Shown here piece after piece: positions 1 through 5,182 of a stretch of DNA of 5,182 nucleotides (positions within the stretch are counted from its first letter, which is position 1; each line of letters begins with the position of its first letter). Source of the DNA: Chitinophaga pinensis. GTDB taxonomy: Bacteria; Bacteroidota; Bacteroidia; Chitinophagales; Chitinophagaceae. Made by a program: the position numbers and the translations under genes. The notes under the pieces are model-generated. The model saw only the letters and a program-made list of their open reading frames with translations. It was not told the origin of the DNA and made no database searches. The stretch spans positions 1 to 5,182 of the forward strand of contig CALQKL020000166.1 in the NCBI GenBank assembly GCA_943331145.2. The letters run 5' to 3'.

Positions 1-512
1 GACTCTCGCCATACAAAGGTGTTGATTTACTTTTAAATGCGATCCCCATTGTTTTGGAAAAATATCCCAACCAACAATTTATAATTGCAGGAAGCACGAG
101 CTACGATTTCAATTTTGATGAAAATTTAATTTCAAAAATCAAAAACAACATCACCATTATAAACAAATATTTATCCCTTGAAGAAGTTGCTGCTTTAATT
201 GATAAATCAGCATTTGTTGTTTGCCCTTATAGAGATGCTACCCAAAGTGGTGTACTGAGTACAACATTTGCATTTGGCAAAACGGCTATTACTTCTAATG
301 TTGGTTCATTTAGAGAATATATAACAGACGGATTAAATGGATTGATATCTGAACCAGAAGCAGGTGATTTGGCAAAAAAAATAATTACTGCTATAGAACA
401 TGATTATTACAAAAAATTAGAATCAAATGTAATTTCAACCTGCAGCTCAGAAAAGCTTGATGAATTTGGAAATATTATTTTATCCACTTATCAAAATGTA
501 TTAAATGGATAA
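1..512 (+). CDS. GT4-type glycosyltransferase, C-terminal part (5' truncated by window edge)
   Basis: This is the C-terminal, nucleotide-sugar-binding half of a GT-B fold glycosyltransferase (GT4, 'group 1'). It would transfer a sugar to a growing lipid-linked or cell-surface glycan on the cytoplasmic side of the membrane. The frame is already open at base 3 and reads LSPYKGVDLLLNA, the usual 'YKGxDxLLxA' start of the second Rossmann domain, followed by the strand 'QFIIAGS' near base 80. The gene therefore begins upstream; the TTG at base 54 is internal and not a start. At 225-300 it has PYRDATQSGV then AFGKTAITSNVG and 'REYI', the donor-binding loop of the family. Here the canonical E-x7-E is degenerate: by alignment, Ala and Thr occupy the two Glu positions. 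About 169 residues are visible, nearly half of a typical 350-400 residue enzyme. It ends with TAA at 510-512, 76 bases before the next gene. The family call is firm; the sugar and acceptor cannot be read from sequence. Confidence 0.88.
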   Translation, partial: LSPYKGVDLLLNAIPIVLEKYPNQQFIIAGSTSYDFNFDENLISKIKNNITIINKYLSLEEVAALIDKSAFVVCPYRDATQSGVLSTTFAFGKTAITSNVGSFREYITDGLNGLISEPEAGDLAKKIITAIEHDYYKKLESNVISTCSSEKLDEFGNIILSTYQNVLNG

Positions 513-528
513 CTATCAGTAAGAAATT

Positions 529-561
529 GCAATTCATTTTATATTTTTCAAAATAAATTGC
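529..561 (+). other. imperfect inverted repeat between the two glycosyltransferase genes
   Basis: GCAATT (529-534) pairs with AATTGC (556-561). After one C/A mismatch, ATTTT (536-540) pairs with AAAAT (550-554), leaving a 9-base loop. Eleven of twelve positions pair, but almost all pairs are A-T and no T-run follows, so it does not look like an ordinary intrinsic terminator. In DNA this AT-rich such a structure may arise by chance. The rest of the gap (513-588) holds nothing convincing: no -33/-7 promoter pair at proper spacing and no Shine-Dalgarno sequence before the ATG at 589. Confidence 0.25.
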
Positions 562-588
562 TAGAGAAAAGTAAATAAAAAGCCTAAA

Positions 589-1731
589 ATGCATAAAATC
601 ATCATAACTGTTCCTCAATTGCCATTAAATATAGATAGCATAAAAGGTGGTGTGCATTCTGCATTAATTAATTTGTTAAATGGATTTGCTCAATTTCCCA
701 TTTCAATTAGAGTAGTTTCATTTTCAACTGAAGTACAAGAAGAACAAATTGTTTCATTCTCTGATTCAATTTCAATTCATTACGTTCCTGAGGGAAATTC
801 CGGATCACATTTGATTAATTATTTAAAAAACGGAAAAAAAATCCTGCAAAAACAAATTGCAGATTTCAAACCTGATTTAATTCATTTTCAAGAAAGCAAT
901 TCATTCTTTTTAATCAAACCTATTTCTATCCCAAAATCTAAAACATTGGTCACCCTACATGGGTTTGCGCTAGAAGAAGCCAAAAGAAAAAAGAAATTAA
1001 AAGACAAAATTACTTGGTTGATTAATGGTTGGTTAAACCCATTATTAATGCCAAAAAACATCATTCATTTATCTAGATTTTCAACGTCTAAATTCAATTC
1101 AAAAAAAGTTACAAATGGTATTATTATACCCAACGCAATAAAAAATATTTTTTTTGATATTCCTCAAAAAATCAAAACTGATAACAGATTACTTTATTTA
1201 GGTGTTATCGACAATAATAAAAATTTAATGTTCACTTTAGAATTATTGTCGAAGCTAATTGAAAAAAAGAAGTATTATAATTTGGATGTTTTAGGTGGGT
1301 TTGGCAATGATGCATATGAAAAACAAATTAGAAATTTTATTGAAGAAAAAAATCTTACCAATTATGTTCATTTTCATGGTTGGGTCAATCAATCTTATGT
1401 TTTAAAACAACTTGAGCAATCAGACATATTAATCGTTTCATCAAAACATGAATCATTACCAATGGCTATTGCAGAGTCTATGGCTGCTGGAAAAGTTGTT
1501 ATAGCATCAAATGTTGGCGGAATTCCAGAAATGTTTGAAAACAATGTTTCTGGTTTCCTATTTGATTTGAATAAAATTGAATTGCCTTTAGATATTTTAG
1601 GCAAGCTTTATAATAATAATGAAATGATTAAATCAATTTCTGAAAATGCGCGTAAACAAGCATTTGAAAAATTCCATTGTAAAAATGTTGCAAAACAAAC
1701 AATAGATTTTTATACTCAGTTTTTAGATTAA
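589..1731 (+). CDS. GT4 family glycosyltransferase (complete)
   Basis: This is a retaining GT-B glycosyltransferase of 380 residues, a normal full length for GT4, probably adding one sugar of a surface polysaccharide repeat unit at the cytoplasmic membrane face. The N-terminal Rossmann domain has the glycine pair G20-G21 in 'KGGVHSA', then 'PDLIHFQE' (95-102) and 'VTLHGF' (121-126), as in many GT4 enzymes. The hinge is 'IIIPNAI' (178-184). The donor domain opens with 'NRLLYLGVIDNNKN' (199-212) and carries the catalytic E-x7-E motif, E288 and E296 in 'KHESLPMAIAE', followed by 'SMAAGKVVIASNVGGIPEM' (297-315). No signal peptide or membrane segment is evident. The start is the ATG at 589 followed directly by the beta strand HKIIITVPQ; no Shine-Dalgarno is seen, as is usual in Bacteroidota. 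Unlike the upstream glycosyltransferase it keeps both motif glutamates. Substrate specificity is unknown. Confidence 0.93.
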   Translation: MHKIIITVPQLPLNIDSIKGGVHSALINLLNGFAQFPISIRVVSFSTEVQEEQIVSFSDSISIHYVPEGNSGSHLINYLKNGKKILQKQIADFKPDLIHFQESNSFFLIKPISIPKSKTLVTLHGFALEEAKRKKKLKDKITWLINGWLNPLLMPKNIIHLSRFSTSKFNSKKVTNGIIIPNAIKNIFFDIPQKIKTDNRLLYLGVIDNNKNLMFTLELLSKLIEKKKYYNLDVLGGFGNDAYEKQIRNFIEEKNLTNYVHFHGWVNQSYVLKQLEQSDILIVSSKHESLPMAIAESMAAGKVVIASNVGGIPEMFENNVSGFLFDLNKIELPLDILGKLYNNNEMIKSISENARKQAFEKFHCKNVAKQTIDFYTQFLD

Positions 1732-1736
1732 ACATT

Positions 1737-1782
1737 GATTTTAAAGTTAAAATCTAATAATACCAATTTGCTTCATAAGCAA
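1737..1782 (+). other. two small inverted repeats in the gap after the glycosyltransferase
   Basis: The 87-base gap 1732-1818 contains two adjacent hairpin-capable sequences. GATTTT (1737-1742) and AAAATC (1749-1754) are perfect arms around six bases that nearly continue the palindrome. TTGCTT (1768-1773) and AAGCAA (1777-1782) are perfect six-base arms with a three-base loop. The first begins five bases after the stop codon of the preceding gene. Neither is followed by a T-run, and both are short and AT-rich, so a role as terminator, attenuator or mRNA-stabilising element is only possible, not shown. Confidence 0.25.
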
Positions 1783-1818
1783 TCAAATAAAACGAAGAAA
1801 AATAAAATAGTTTGGCCC

Positions 1819-2562
1819 ATGATTAGTTTCAAAAAAAAGTTTTATTTCTGGAAATTAACCGACACCTGGTTTCGGTTTGACAAGGGAATTCATAATCTGT
1901 TTTCACTCCGAAAATATAGCTTTGTTCAAAACCATGAACAAATAAAAAACTCACTTTGTTTTAAAGAAATTTCTCACACTTTAGTTACAGATCTTACACA
2001 GGATACAGAAATCATTCTGTCCTCCGTAAGTAAATCAGTTTTGAAAGAATCAAAAAAAGCAGAAACTGATGGCATTACTTGTGTGTTTAATAATGATGTT
2101 GAAAAATTCATCGAATTCTATAATTCGTTTGCTGGCAATAAACACCTTTATCAATTTAATAAAAAATTCATTTCGGAGTATAAAGATTTCAATTCCATTG
2201 CTTATGCCATGAAAGATGGAGAAATTTTAGCTGCACATTTTTATCTTGTTAGTAATAAGTTCAAAATGGTTAGATCTTTTTTATCCGGCTCTCGAAACGA
2301 GGATGAAAAATTTGATAAGCGAACACTTGGCATGGCGAATAAACTTTTGAAATTAAATGCCATCATTCATTTCAAAGAAATTGATTTTAAATCTTTCGAT
2401 TTTGGTGGAATTGTTTTAAATACAGAGAACCAATCTTTAAAAGGCATTACTGAATACAAAATGTCATTTGGTGGCAAAGTAGTAACAAACGTTAGCTATT
2501 TAAGTCCTATTTATTTTTTGCTTTTAAAAATCTTCAATTTTCTAGACCGTAGATACAAATAA
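1819..2562 (+). CDS. GNAT/FemAB-like acyltransferase, tandem paralog A
   Basis: This predicted 247-residue cytoplasmic protein resembles the GNAT-fold FemAB/Acetyltransf_6-type proteins often found in polysaccharide loci. These transfer an acyl or aminoacyl group to an amine. It opens with MISFKKKFYFWKLTDTWFRF, has an intermediate charged helix (about 65-85), then 'FNNDVEKFIEFYNSFAGNK' (90-108). The C-terminal half holds 'GEILAAHFYLV' and the family-like ending FDFGG (193-197) plus 'GITEYKMSFGG' (to 219). The frame is open back to a TTG at 1735, but the ATG at 1819 is chosen because from that codon on the protein aligns without gaps with the next gene (27 identities in the first 64 positions), while the 28 upstream codons have no counterpart. 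The substrate is unknown. The fold call rests on motif resemblance read by eye, so a different, uncharacterised family remains possible. Confidence 0.7.
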   Translation: MISFKKKFYFWKLTDTWFRFDKGIHNLFSLRKYSFVQNHEQIKNSLCFKEISHTLVTDLTQDTEIILSSVSKSVLKESKKAETDGITCVFNNDVEKFIEFYNSFAGNKHLYQFNKKFISEYKDFNSIAYAMKDGEILAAHFYLVSNKFKMVRSFLSGSRNEDEKFDKRTLGMANKLLKLNAIIHFKEIDFKSFDFGGIVLNTENQSLKGITEYKMSFGGKVVTNVSYLSPIYFLLLKIFNFLDRRYK

Positions 2563-2574
2563 GCTATATTTTTT

Positions 2575-3324
2575 ATGATTCAGTTTAAAAAGAACTTTTA
2601 TTGCTTTCAGCTAACAGAAACTTGGTTTAGATTAAACAATTCCATTTTAAAAAATTTGGGACTAACTCGTTATTTCTGTGTGCAAAATCCGCCAATTAAA
2701 AAACCGCTTGGTTTACATATCGATTTGTCATACACTTTATCTATAGATCTTAACCAAGAAATTGAACAAATAAAATCAAAATTCAAGTCCAATCTTAAAA
2801 ACGAAATCAATCAAGGTGAAAAAATAGCATTTGAAATTATTTTCAATAATGATATTTCTACTTTTGTAGATTTTTATAACAAGTTTGCAGGTCATAAGAA
2901 AATCTATCAAATGAATGAGCAAATGAAAAAAGCTTTACCTCAAAATCGTTTTATAGTAGGTTTCTCAAAATTGAATGGAGAGATTTTAAGTGCCAATTTA
3001 TATATTTTCGACATTGACTTAGGCTTTGTGCGATGGTTTCTTGGAAGTAGTTCAAGACTAAATTCAGATGTAGATAAAAAAACAATTGGCATTTCTAATA
3101 AGTTTCTTCTGTTTAAATCTTTAATCCATTTTAAAAGTTTAAATCTTAAAAAATTCGACTTTGGTGGTTATGCCGAAAACACAACGAATAAGAGCTTAAT
3201 AGGCATTAACGATTTTAAAGCTGCTTTTGGAGGAGAAAAAGAGAAATGTATCTCCTATAATTCTTTACTTTACAATTTTCTATTGAAAATATCTCGAAAA
3301 TTTGATAGGCGATTTACAAATTAA
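2575..3324 (+). CDS. GNAT/FemAB-like acyltransferase, tandem paralog B
   Basis: This 249-residue protein is a clear paralog of the gene immediately upstream, with only 12 bases between them, so the two are almost certainly co-transcribed. Shared blocks are the opening (MIQFKKNFYCFQLTETWFRL), 'FNNDISTFVDFYNKFAGHK' (90-108), 'NGEILSANLYIF', FDFGG (194-198), 'GINDFKAAFGG' (to 220) and a closing 'FLLKI...FDRRF'. The FDFGG...FK..FGG ending is what suggests a GNAT/FemAB-like transferase, which would modify an amino group on a sugar or lipid-linked intermediate. The two copies differ most at residues 21-50 and 65-89, which could reflect different partners or substrates. No signal peptide is seen; a mildly hydrophobic C-terminal stretch (YNSLLYNFLLKI) is too short for a confident membrane span. 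The ATG at 2575 is the obvious start. Neither copy is interrupted, so both are likely functional. Confidence 0.72.
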   Translation: MIQFKKNFYCFQLTETWFRLNNSILKNLGLTRYFCVQNPPIKKPLGLHIDLSYTLSIDLNQEIEQIKSKFKSNLKNEINQGEKIAFEIIFNNDISTFVDFYNKFAGHKKIYQMNEQMKKALPQNRFIVGFSKLNGEILSANLYIFDIDLGFVRWFLGSSSRLNSDVDKKTIGISNKFLLFKSLIHFKSLNLKKFDFGGYAENTTNKSLIGINDFKAAFGGEKEKCISYNSLLYNFLLKISRKFDRRFTN

Positions 3325-3340
3325 AAAGTAATAAAATAAA

Positions 3341-3384
3341 AAGTCAAAAGTTTTTAAATGCCAAGTCAAACAGGTTTTTTAAAT
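3341..3384 (+). repeat. imperfect tandem repeat upstream of the propeller gene
   Basis: The sequence AAGTCAAA-AG-TTTTTAAAT (3341-3359) is followed by AAGTCAAACAGGTTTTTTAAAT (3363-3384). The first eight bases are identical and start 22 bases apart, about two helical turns; the second copy has three extra bases. It lies in the 86-base gap before the ATG at 3411. It could be a paired binding site or a small duplication, or chance in AT-rich DNA. No well-spaced promoter is seen in the same gap. Confidence 0.35.
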
Positions 3385-3410
3385 TTTACATTTTGGCTTA
3401 AATAATACTA

Positions 3411-4304
3411 ATGAAAAAACTAATTGACAAACTTTTTATTAAACAATGGAGCATTGGCGTTTCACATGCAAGTGTTGAAGATATAATCAATAACAATATT
3501 TCTAAAAAATCGTTTACTTGGTTGGCCATAAATGACAATACGCGTTTTTTTGCTGACCCATTTGTGTTTAAAAATCCAGATGGGAACATCGAAATCATTT
3601 TCGAAGATTATTCGAGTTATACATACGGAACAATTTCATTGGCTACTTTAAATGCTCAATTTTCAAACTTAACTATTAAACCTTTATTGGATACAGGATT
3701 TCATTTGTCTTACCCTTCCGTTTTCATCCATGAGGGCAAAACGTATATTATTCCAGAGTCGAGTAAAGAAGGTGGTTTGCATTGTTTTGAATTTGATTTT
3801 GAAACAAAATCATTAAAAAATAAAAGAACCATAATCGAAAATGAACCGCTTTTAGATTCTACCATCCTTTATTACAACAATAAATATTGGCTATTTGCAA
3901 CCAAACGCGGTTTAAAAAGCAACAGCGATTTATACATTTATCATTCCAATAAATGGGATGGAGATTATGTGGCGCACAAAGGGAATCCATTTAAAACTTC
4001 TCTTTCTGGAACAAGGCCTGCAGGTAATTTCATCATAGATAATAATACCATATATCGCCCTACTCAAAATTGTGCTGATTACTATGGTAAGTCAATCATT
4101 CTGCAAAAAATCATACAATTGGATGACGAAAATTTTGAAGAATCAAGTGTAACAGAACTAGAATTGCAAAAAAACAATAAATTTAATTTTGGCATACATA
4201 CAATAAATATTACAAATGACGTTATAGTAGTCGATGGACTTAGAAAAATCTTTAGTCCATTTACTCAGATTAAGATTTTTTTGAAAAAAACATTAAAATC
4301 TTAA
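3411..4304 (+). CDS. GINT1 N-terminal-like beta-propeller protein of polysaccharide loci
   Basis: This 297-residue protein matches the family related to the N-terminal domain of plant glucosamine inositolphosphorylceramide transferase (GINT1_N), a five-bladed propeller resembling GH43/GH32-type glycosidases. In bacteria it occurs alone or fused to formyltransferase or other domains in glycan loci. Motifs in order: 'RFFADPFVF' (45-53), 'FEDY' (64-67), 'HLSYPSVF' (98-105), 'YIIPESS' (112-118), 'LLDSTI' (147-152), 'YWLFAT' (159-164), 'GTRPAGNFI' (200-208), 'YRPTQNCADYYG' (215-226) and 'FGIHT' (260-264). The acidic residues in ADP, FED, PES and LLD are the kind that line propeller active sites, but no reaction has been assigned from sequence here. 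There is no signal peptide, so it probably acts in the cytoplasm. It follows the acyltransferase-like pair by 86 bases. The family call is strong; the biochemical role is unknown. Confidence 0.83.
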   Translation: MKKLIDKLFIKQWSIGVSHASVEDIINNNISKKSFTWLAINDNTRFFADPFVFKNPDGNIEIIFEDYSSYTYGTISLATLNAQFSNLTIKPLLDTGFHLSYPSVFIHEGKTYIIPESSKEGGLHCFEFDFETKSLKNKRTIIENEPLLDSTILYYNNKYWLFATKRGLKSNSDLYIYHSNKWDGDYVAHKGNPFKTSLSGTRPAGNFIIDNNTIYRPTQNCADYYGKSIILQKIIQLDDENFEESSVTELELQKNNKFNFGIHTINITNDVIVVDGLRKIFSPFTQIKIFLKKTLKS

Positions 4305-4328
4305 TCCAATTAGATTTTAGTATTTTTG
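4301..4328 (+). promoter_or_regulatory. possible Bacteroidetes-type promoter before the CapK-like gene
   Basis: TATTTTTG at 4321-4328 matches the Bacteroidetes -7 consensus TAnnTTTG exactly. The best -33 candidate at allowed spacing is TTA at 4301-4303, with 17 bases between, which matches TTG at two of three positions and overlaps the stop codon of the preceding gene. Transcription would begin near 4335, placing the hairpin downstream into the leader. In such AT-rich sequence a single good box is weak evidence. Confidence 0.3.
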
Positions 4329-4349
4329 TTGATATGATAAAAATATCAA
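4329..4349 (+). promoter_or_regulatory. alternative hairpin overlapping the terminator-like hairpin
   Basis: TTGATAT (4329-4335) can pair perfectly with ATATCAA (4343-4349) across a 7-base loop. The second arm is the same segment that forms the left arm of the stronger downstream hairpin, so the two structures exclude each other in RNA. This is the geometry of an antiterminator/terminator pair, though the stem is short and nearly all A-U. Confidence 0.35.
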
Positions 4350-4365
4350 TGTTTTGATATTTTTA
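4338..4365 (+). terminator. AT-rich inverted repeat, candidate terminator or attenuator
   Basis: TAAAAATATCAA (4338-4349) and TTGATATTTTTA (4354-4365) are perfect 12-base arms around the loop TGTT. The right arm ends in five T, so the structure reads as a short stem followed by a U-run paired to upstream A residues, and would work similarly on either strand. It lies 33 bases after the propeller gene's stop and 20 bases before the next ATG. The stem contains only one G-C pair, so it may terminate poorly; an attenuator or read-through terminator is more plausible than a full stop in the operon. Confidence 0.45.
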
Positions 4366-4385
4366 AAAATTACCTCTACCCCCTT

Positions 4386-5182
4386 ATGAATCAATGGACA
4401 AAATATTTTGCCAAGAATAATCTTATTACTCAAATTGAGATTAATCGCATAAATAAATTGTATCAACTAGGCAATGATGCCCTTCTACAACATTACAATA
4501 ATTCATTTTTATCTATTTTCAAACACGCCATTAAAAACGCTCCTTTTTATAAAAACTTGTATCAAAGTCATGGTGTATCAATAAATGACATCAAGGATAT
4601 TACTGATATTAATAAATTGCCGATTATCGACAAAAACATAATTAAAAGTCAGGTTGATAAAATTTATACCAATTTCAATTTTTTAAAAGTAATTGGATTG
4701 ACGAGTGGAACAACGGGCACTCCATTGAAAATATATAGAACACCATTTGATATTGCCAAAGAACAAGCATATATTAGGCATTATAGAAAACTACATGGCT
4801 TCAATTTTGGACAACCATTACTTTCTTTAAGGGGAATGCTGGGCAAATCTGTAACACATGAATATTTTAAACCTGCGAATATTTTGTACGTTTCAAGTCC
4901 TAATGTGAATGAATCAACCATTGAAATGTTTTATGATTTGATACAGAAATTTAAGCCTGTTGCGGTAGAAGCGTTTCCAAGTTATTTACATAAACTATGT
5001 GTTGAACTTGAAAAAAAAGGTCTAAAGCTAGACATTCCTGTTGCTTTTACTTCTTCAGAAACGTTATTAAGTTGGCAGCGAGAAAAAATAGAGCCTTACT
5101 TAAAAACAAAAATATTTGATTGGTATGGTAATGCGGAAAGATCGATAATATTGGCTCAAAACGCACAAATGGAATATTATCC
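4386..5182 (+). CDS. CapK/PaaK-like adenylate-forming enzyme (3' truncated by window edge)
   Basis: This gene starts at ATG 4386 and stays open to the window end, giving the first 266 residues of a protein family usually about 430-450 long. It belongs to the ANL adenylate-forming superfamily, closest in pattern to phenylacetate-CoA ligase PaaK and the capsule-locus CapK proteins. These activate a carboxylate as acyl-AMP, and PaaK then passes it to CoA. Motifs: 'NAPFYKNLY' (51-59), typical of the PaaK/CapK N-terminus; the phosphate-binding loop 'LTSGTTGTPLK' (105-115); 'AFPSYL' (196-201); 'FTSSETL' (221-227); and the nucleotide-binding 'WYGNAER' (246-252), matching the YGxxE motif. The C-terminal lid with its catalytic Lys is beyond the window. 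It is cytoplasmic, with no signal peptide. It lies 81 bases after the propeller gene, with a hairpin region between. In this locus it probably activates an acid used to decorate the glycan; the acid is unknown. Confidence 0.88.
   Translation, partial: MNQWTKYFAKNNLITQIEINRINKLYQLGNDALLQHYNNSFLSIFKHAIKNAPFYKNLYQSHGVSINDIKDITDINKLPIIDKNIIKSQVDKIYTNFNFLKVIGLTSGTTGTPLKIYRTPFDIAKEQAYIRHYRKLHGFNFGQPLLSLRGMLGKSVTHEYFKPANILYVSSPNVNESTIEMFYDLIQKFKPVAVEAFPSYLHKLCVELEKKGLKLDIPVAFTSSETLLSWQREKIEPYLKTKIFDWYGNAERSIILAQNAQMEYY

Noticed and set aside
54..56. TTG as a start codon of the first gene
   Set aside because: The same frame is open to the window edge and encodes the conserved YKGVDLLL segment upstream, so the TTG is an internal Leu codon.
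1395..1604. Open reading frame of 69 codons on the - strand
   Set aside because: It lies entirely inside, and antisense to, the conserved E-x7-E region of the glycosyltransferase at 589-1731 and has no recognisable motif.
3387..3394. TACATTTT as a possible -7 promoter element
   Set aside because: It lacks the final G of TAnnTTTG and has no TTG at an acceptable -33 distance.
3360..3397. GCCAA / TTGGC inverted repeat before the propeller gene
   Set aside because: The arms are only five bases around a loop of 28 bases, not enough for a stable structure.
3358..3405. Fifteen-codon ORF beginning MPSQTGFLNF
   Set aside because: It is very short, falls across the imperfect tandem repeat, and has no ribosome-binding or similarity evidence; chance is the simpler explanation.
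3398..3598. Open reading frame of 66 codons on the - strand
   Set aside because: It is antisense to the start of the propeller gene at 3411, which has strong family motifs; no independent evidence supports it.
5011..5018. Run of eight A in the CapK-like gene (and eight T at 1148-1155) as phase-variation slippage sites
   Set aside because: Runs of this length are common in coding DNA this AT-rich, both frames are intact, and nothing else points to switching.

Overview
The window is a stretch of a surface-polysaccharide (capsule, exopolysaccharide or O-antigen) biosynthesis locus. All six genes lie on the + strand and read in one direction. The DNA is strongly AT-rich, codons are mostly A/T-ending, recognisable Shine-Dalgarno sequences are absent, and one exact match to the Bacteroidetes -7 element TAnnTTTG precedes the last gene. 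Together these suggest a low-GC member of the Bacteroidota, probably of the Flavobacteriia type. That assignment is an inference from composition and gene content, not from a marker gene.

Layout, left to right: (1) the C-terminal half of a GT4-type glycosyltransferase, cut by the left edge (1-512); (2) a complete GT4 glycosyltransferase with a canonical E-x7-E motif (589-1731); (3 and 4) two tandem paralogous proteins of about 248 residues with a GNAT/FemAB-like fold signature (1819-2562 and 2575-3324), only 12 bases apart; (5) a protein with the beta-propeller signature of the GINT1 N-terminal (glucosamine inositolphosphorylceramide transferase-like) family (3411-4304); (6) the first 266 residues of a CapK/PaaK-like adenylate-forming enzyme, cut by the right edge (4386-5182). 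There are no RNA genes, CRISPR arrays or insertion sequences, and no gap exceeds 90 bases.

The two glycosyltransferases probably build the repeat unit of the glycan on the cytoplasmic face of the membrane. The two GNAT-like proteins, the propeller protein and the CapK-like enzyme look like a decoration module: CapK-type enzymes activate carboxylic acids as adenylates, and GNAT-fold proteins transfer acyl or aminoacyl groups to amines, for example on amino sugars. That link is a hypothesis from gene order and family knowledge.

The short gaps hold weak but visible structure. The clearest is between genes 5 and 6, where one ATATCAA segment can pair with either of two flanking TTGATAT copies. 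This could be a terminator or attenuator controlling the last gene.
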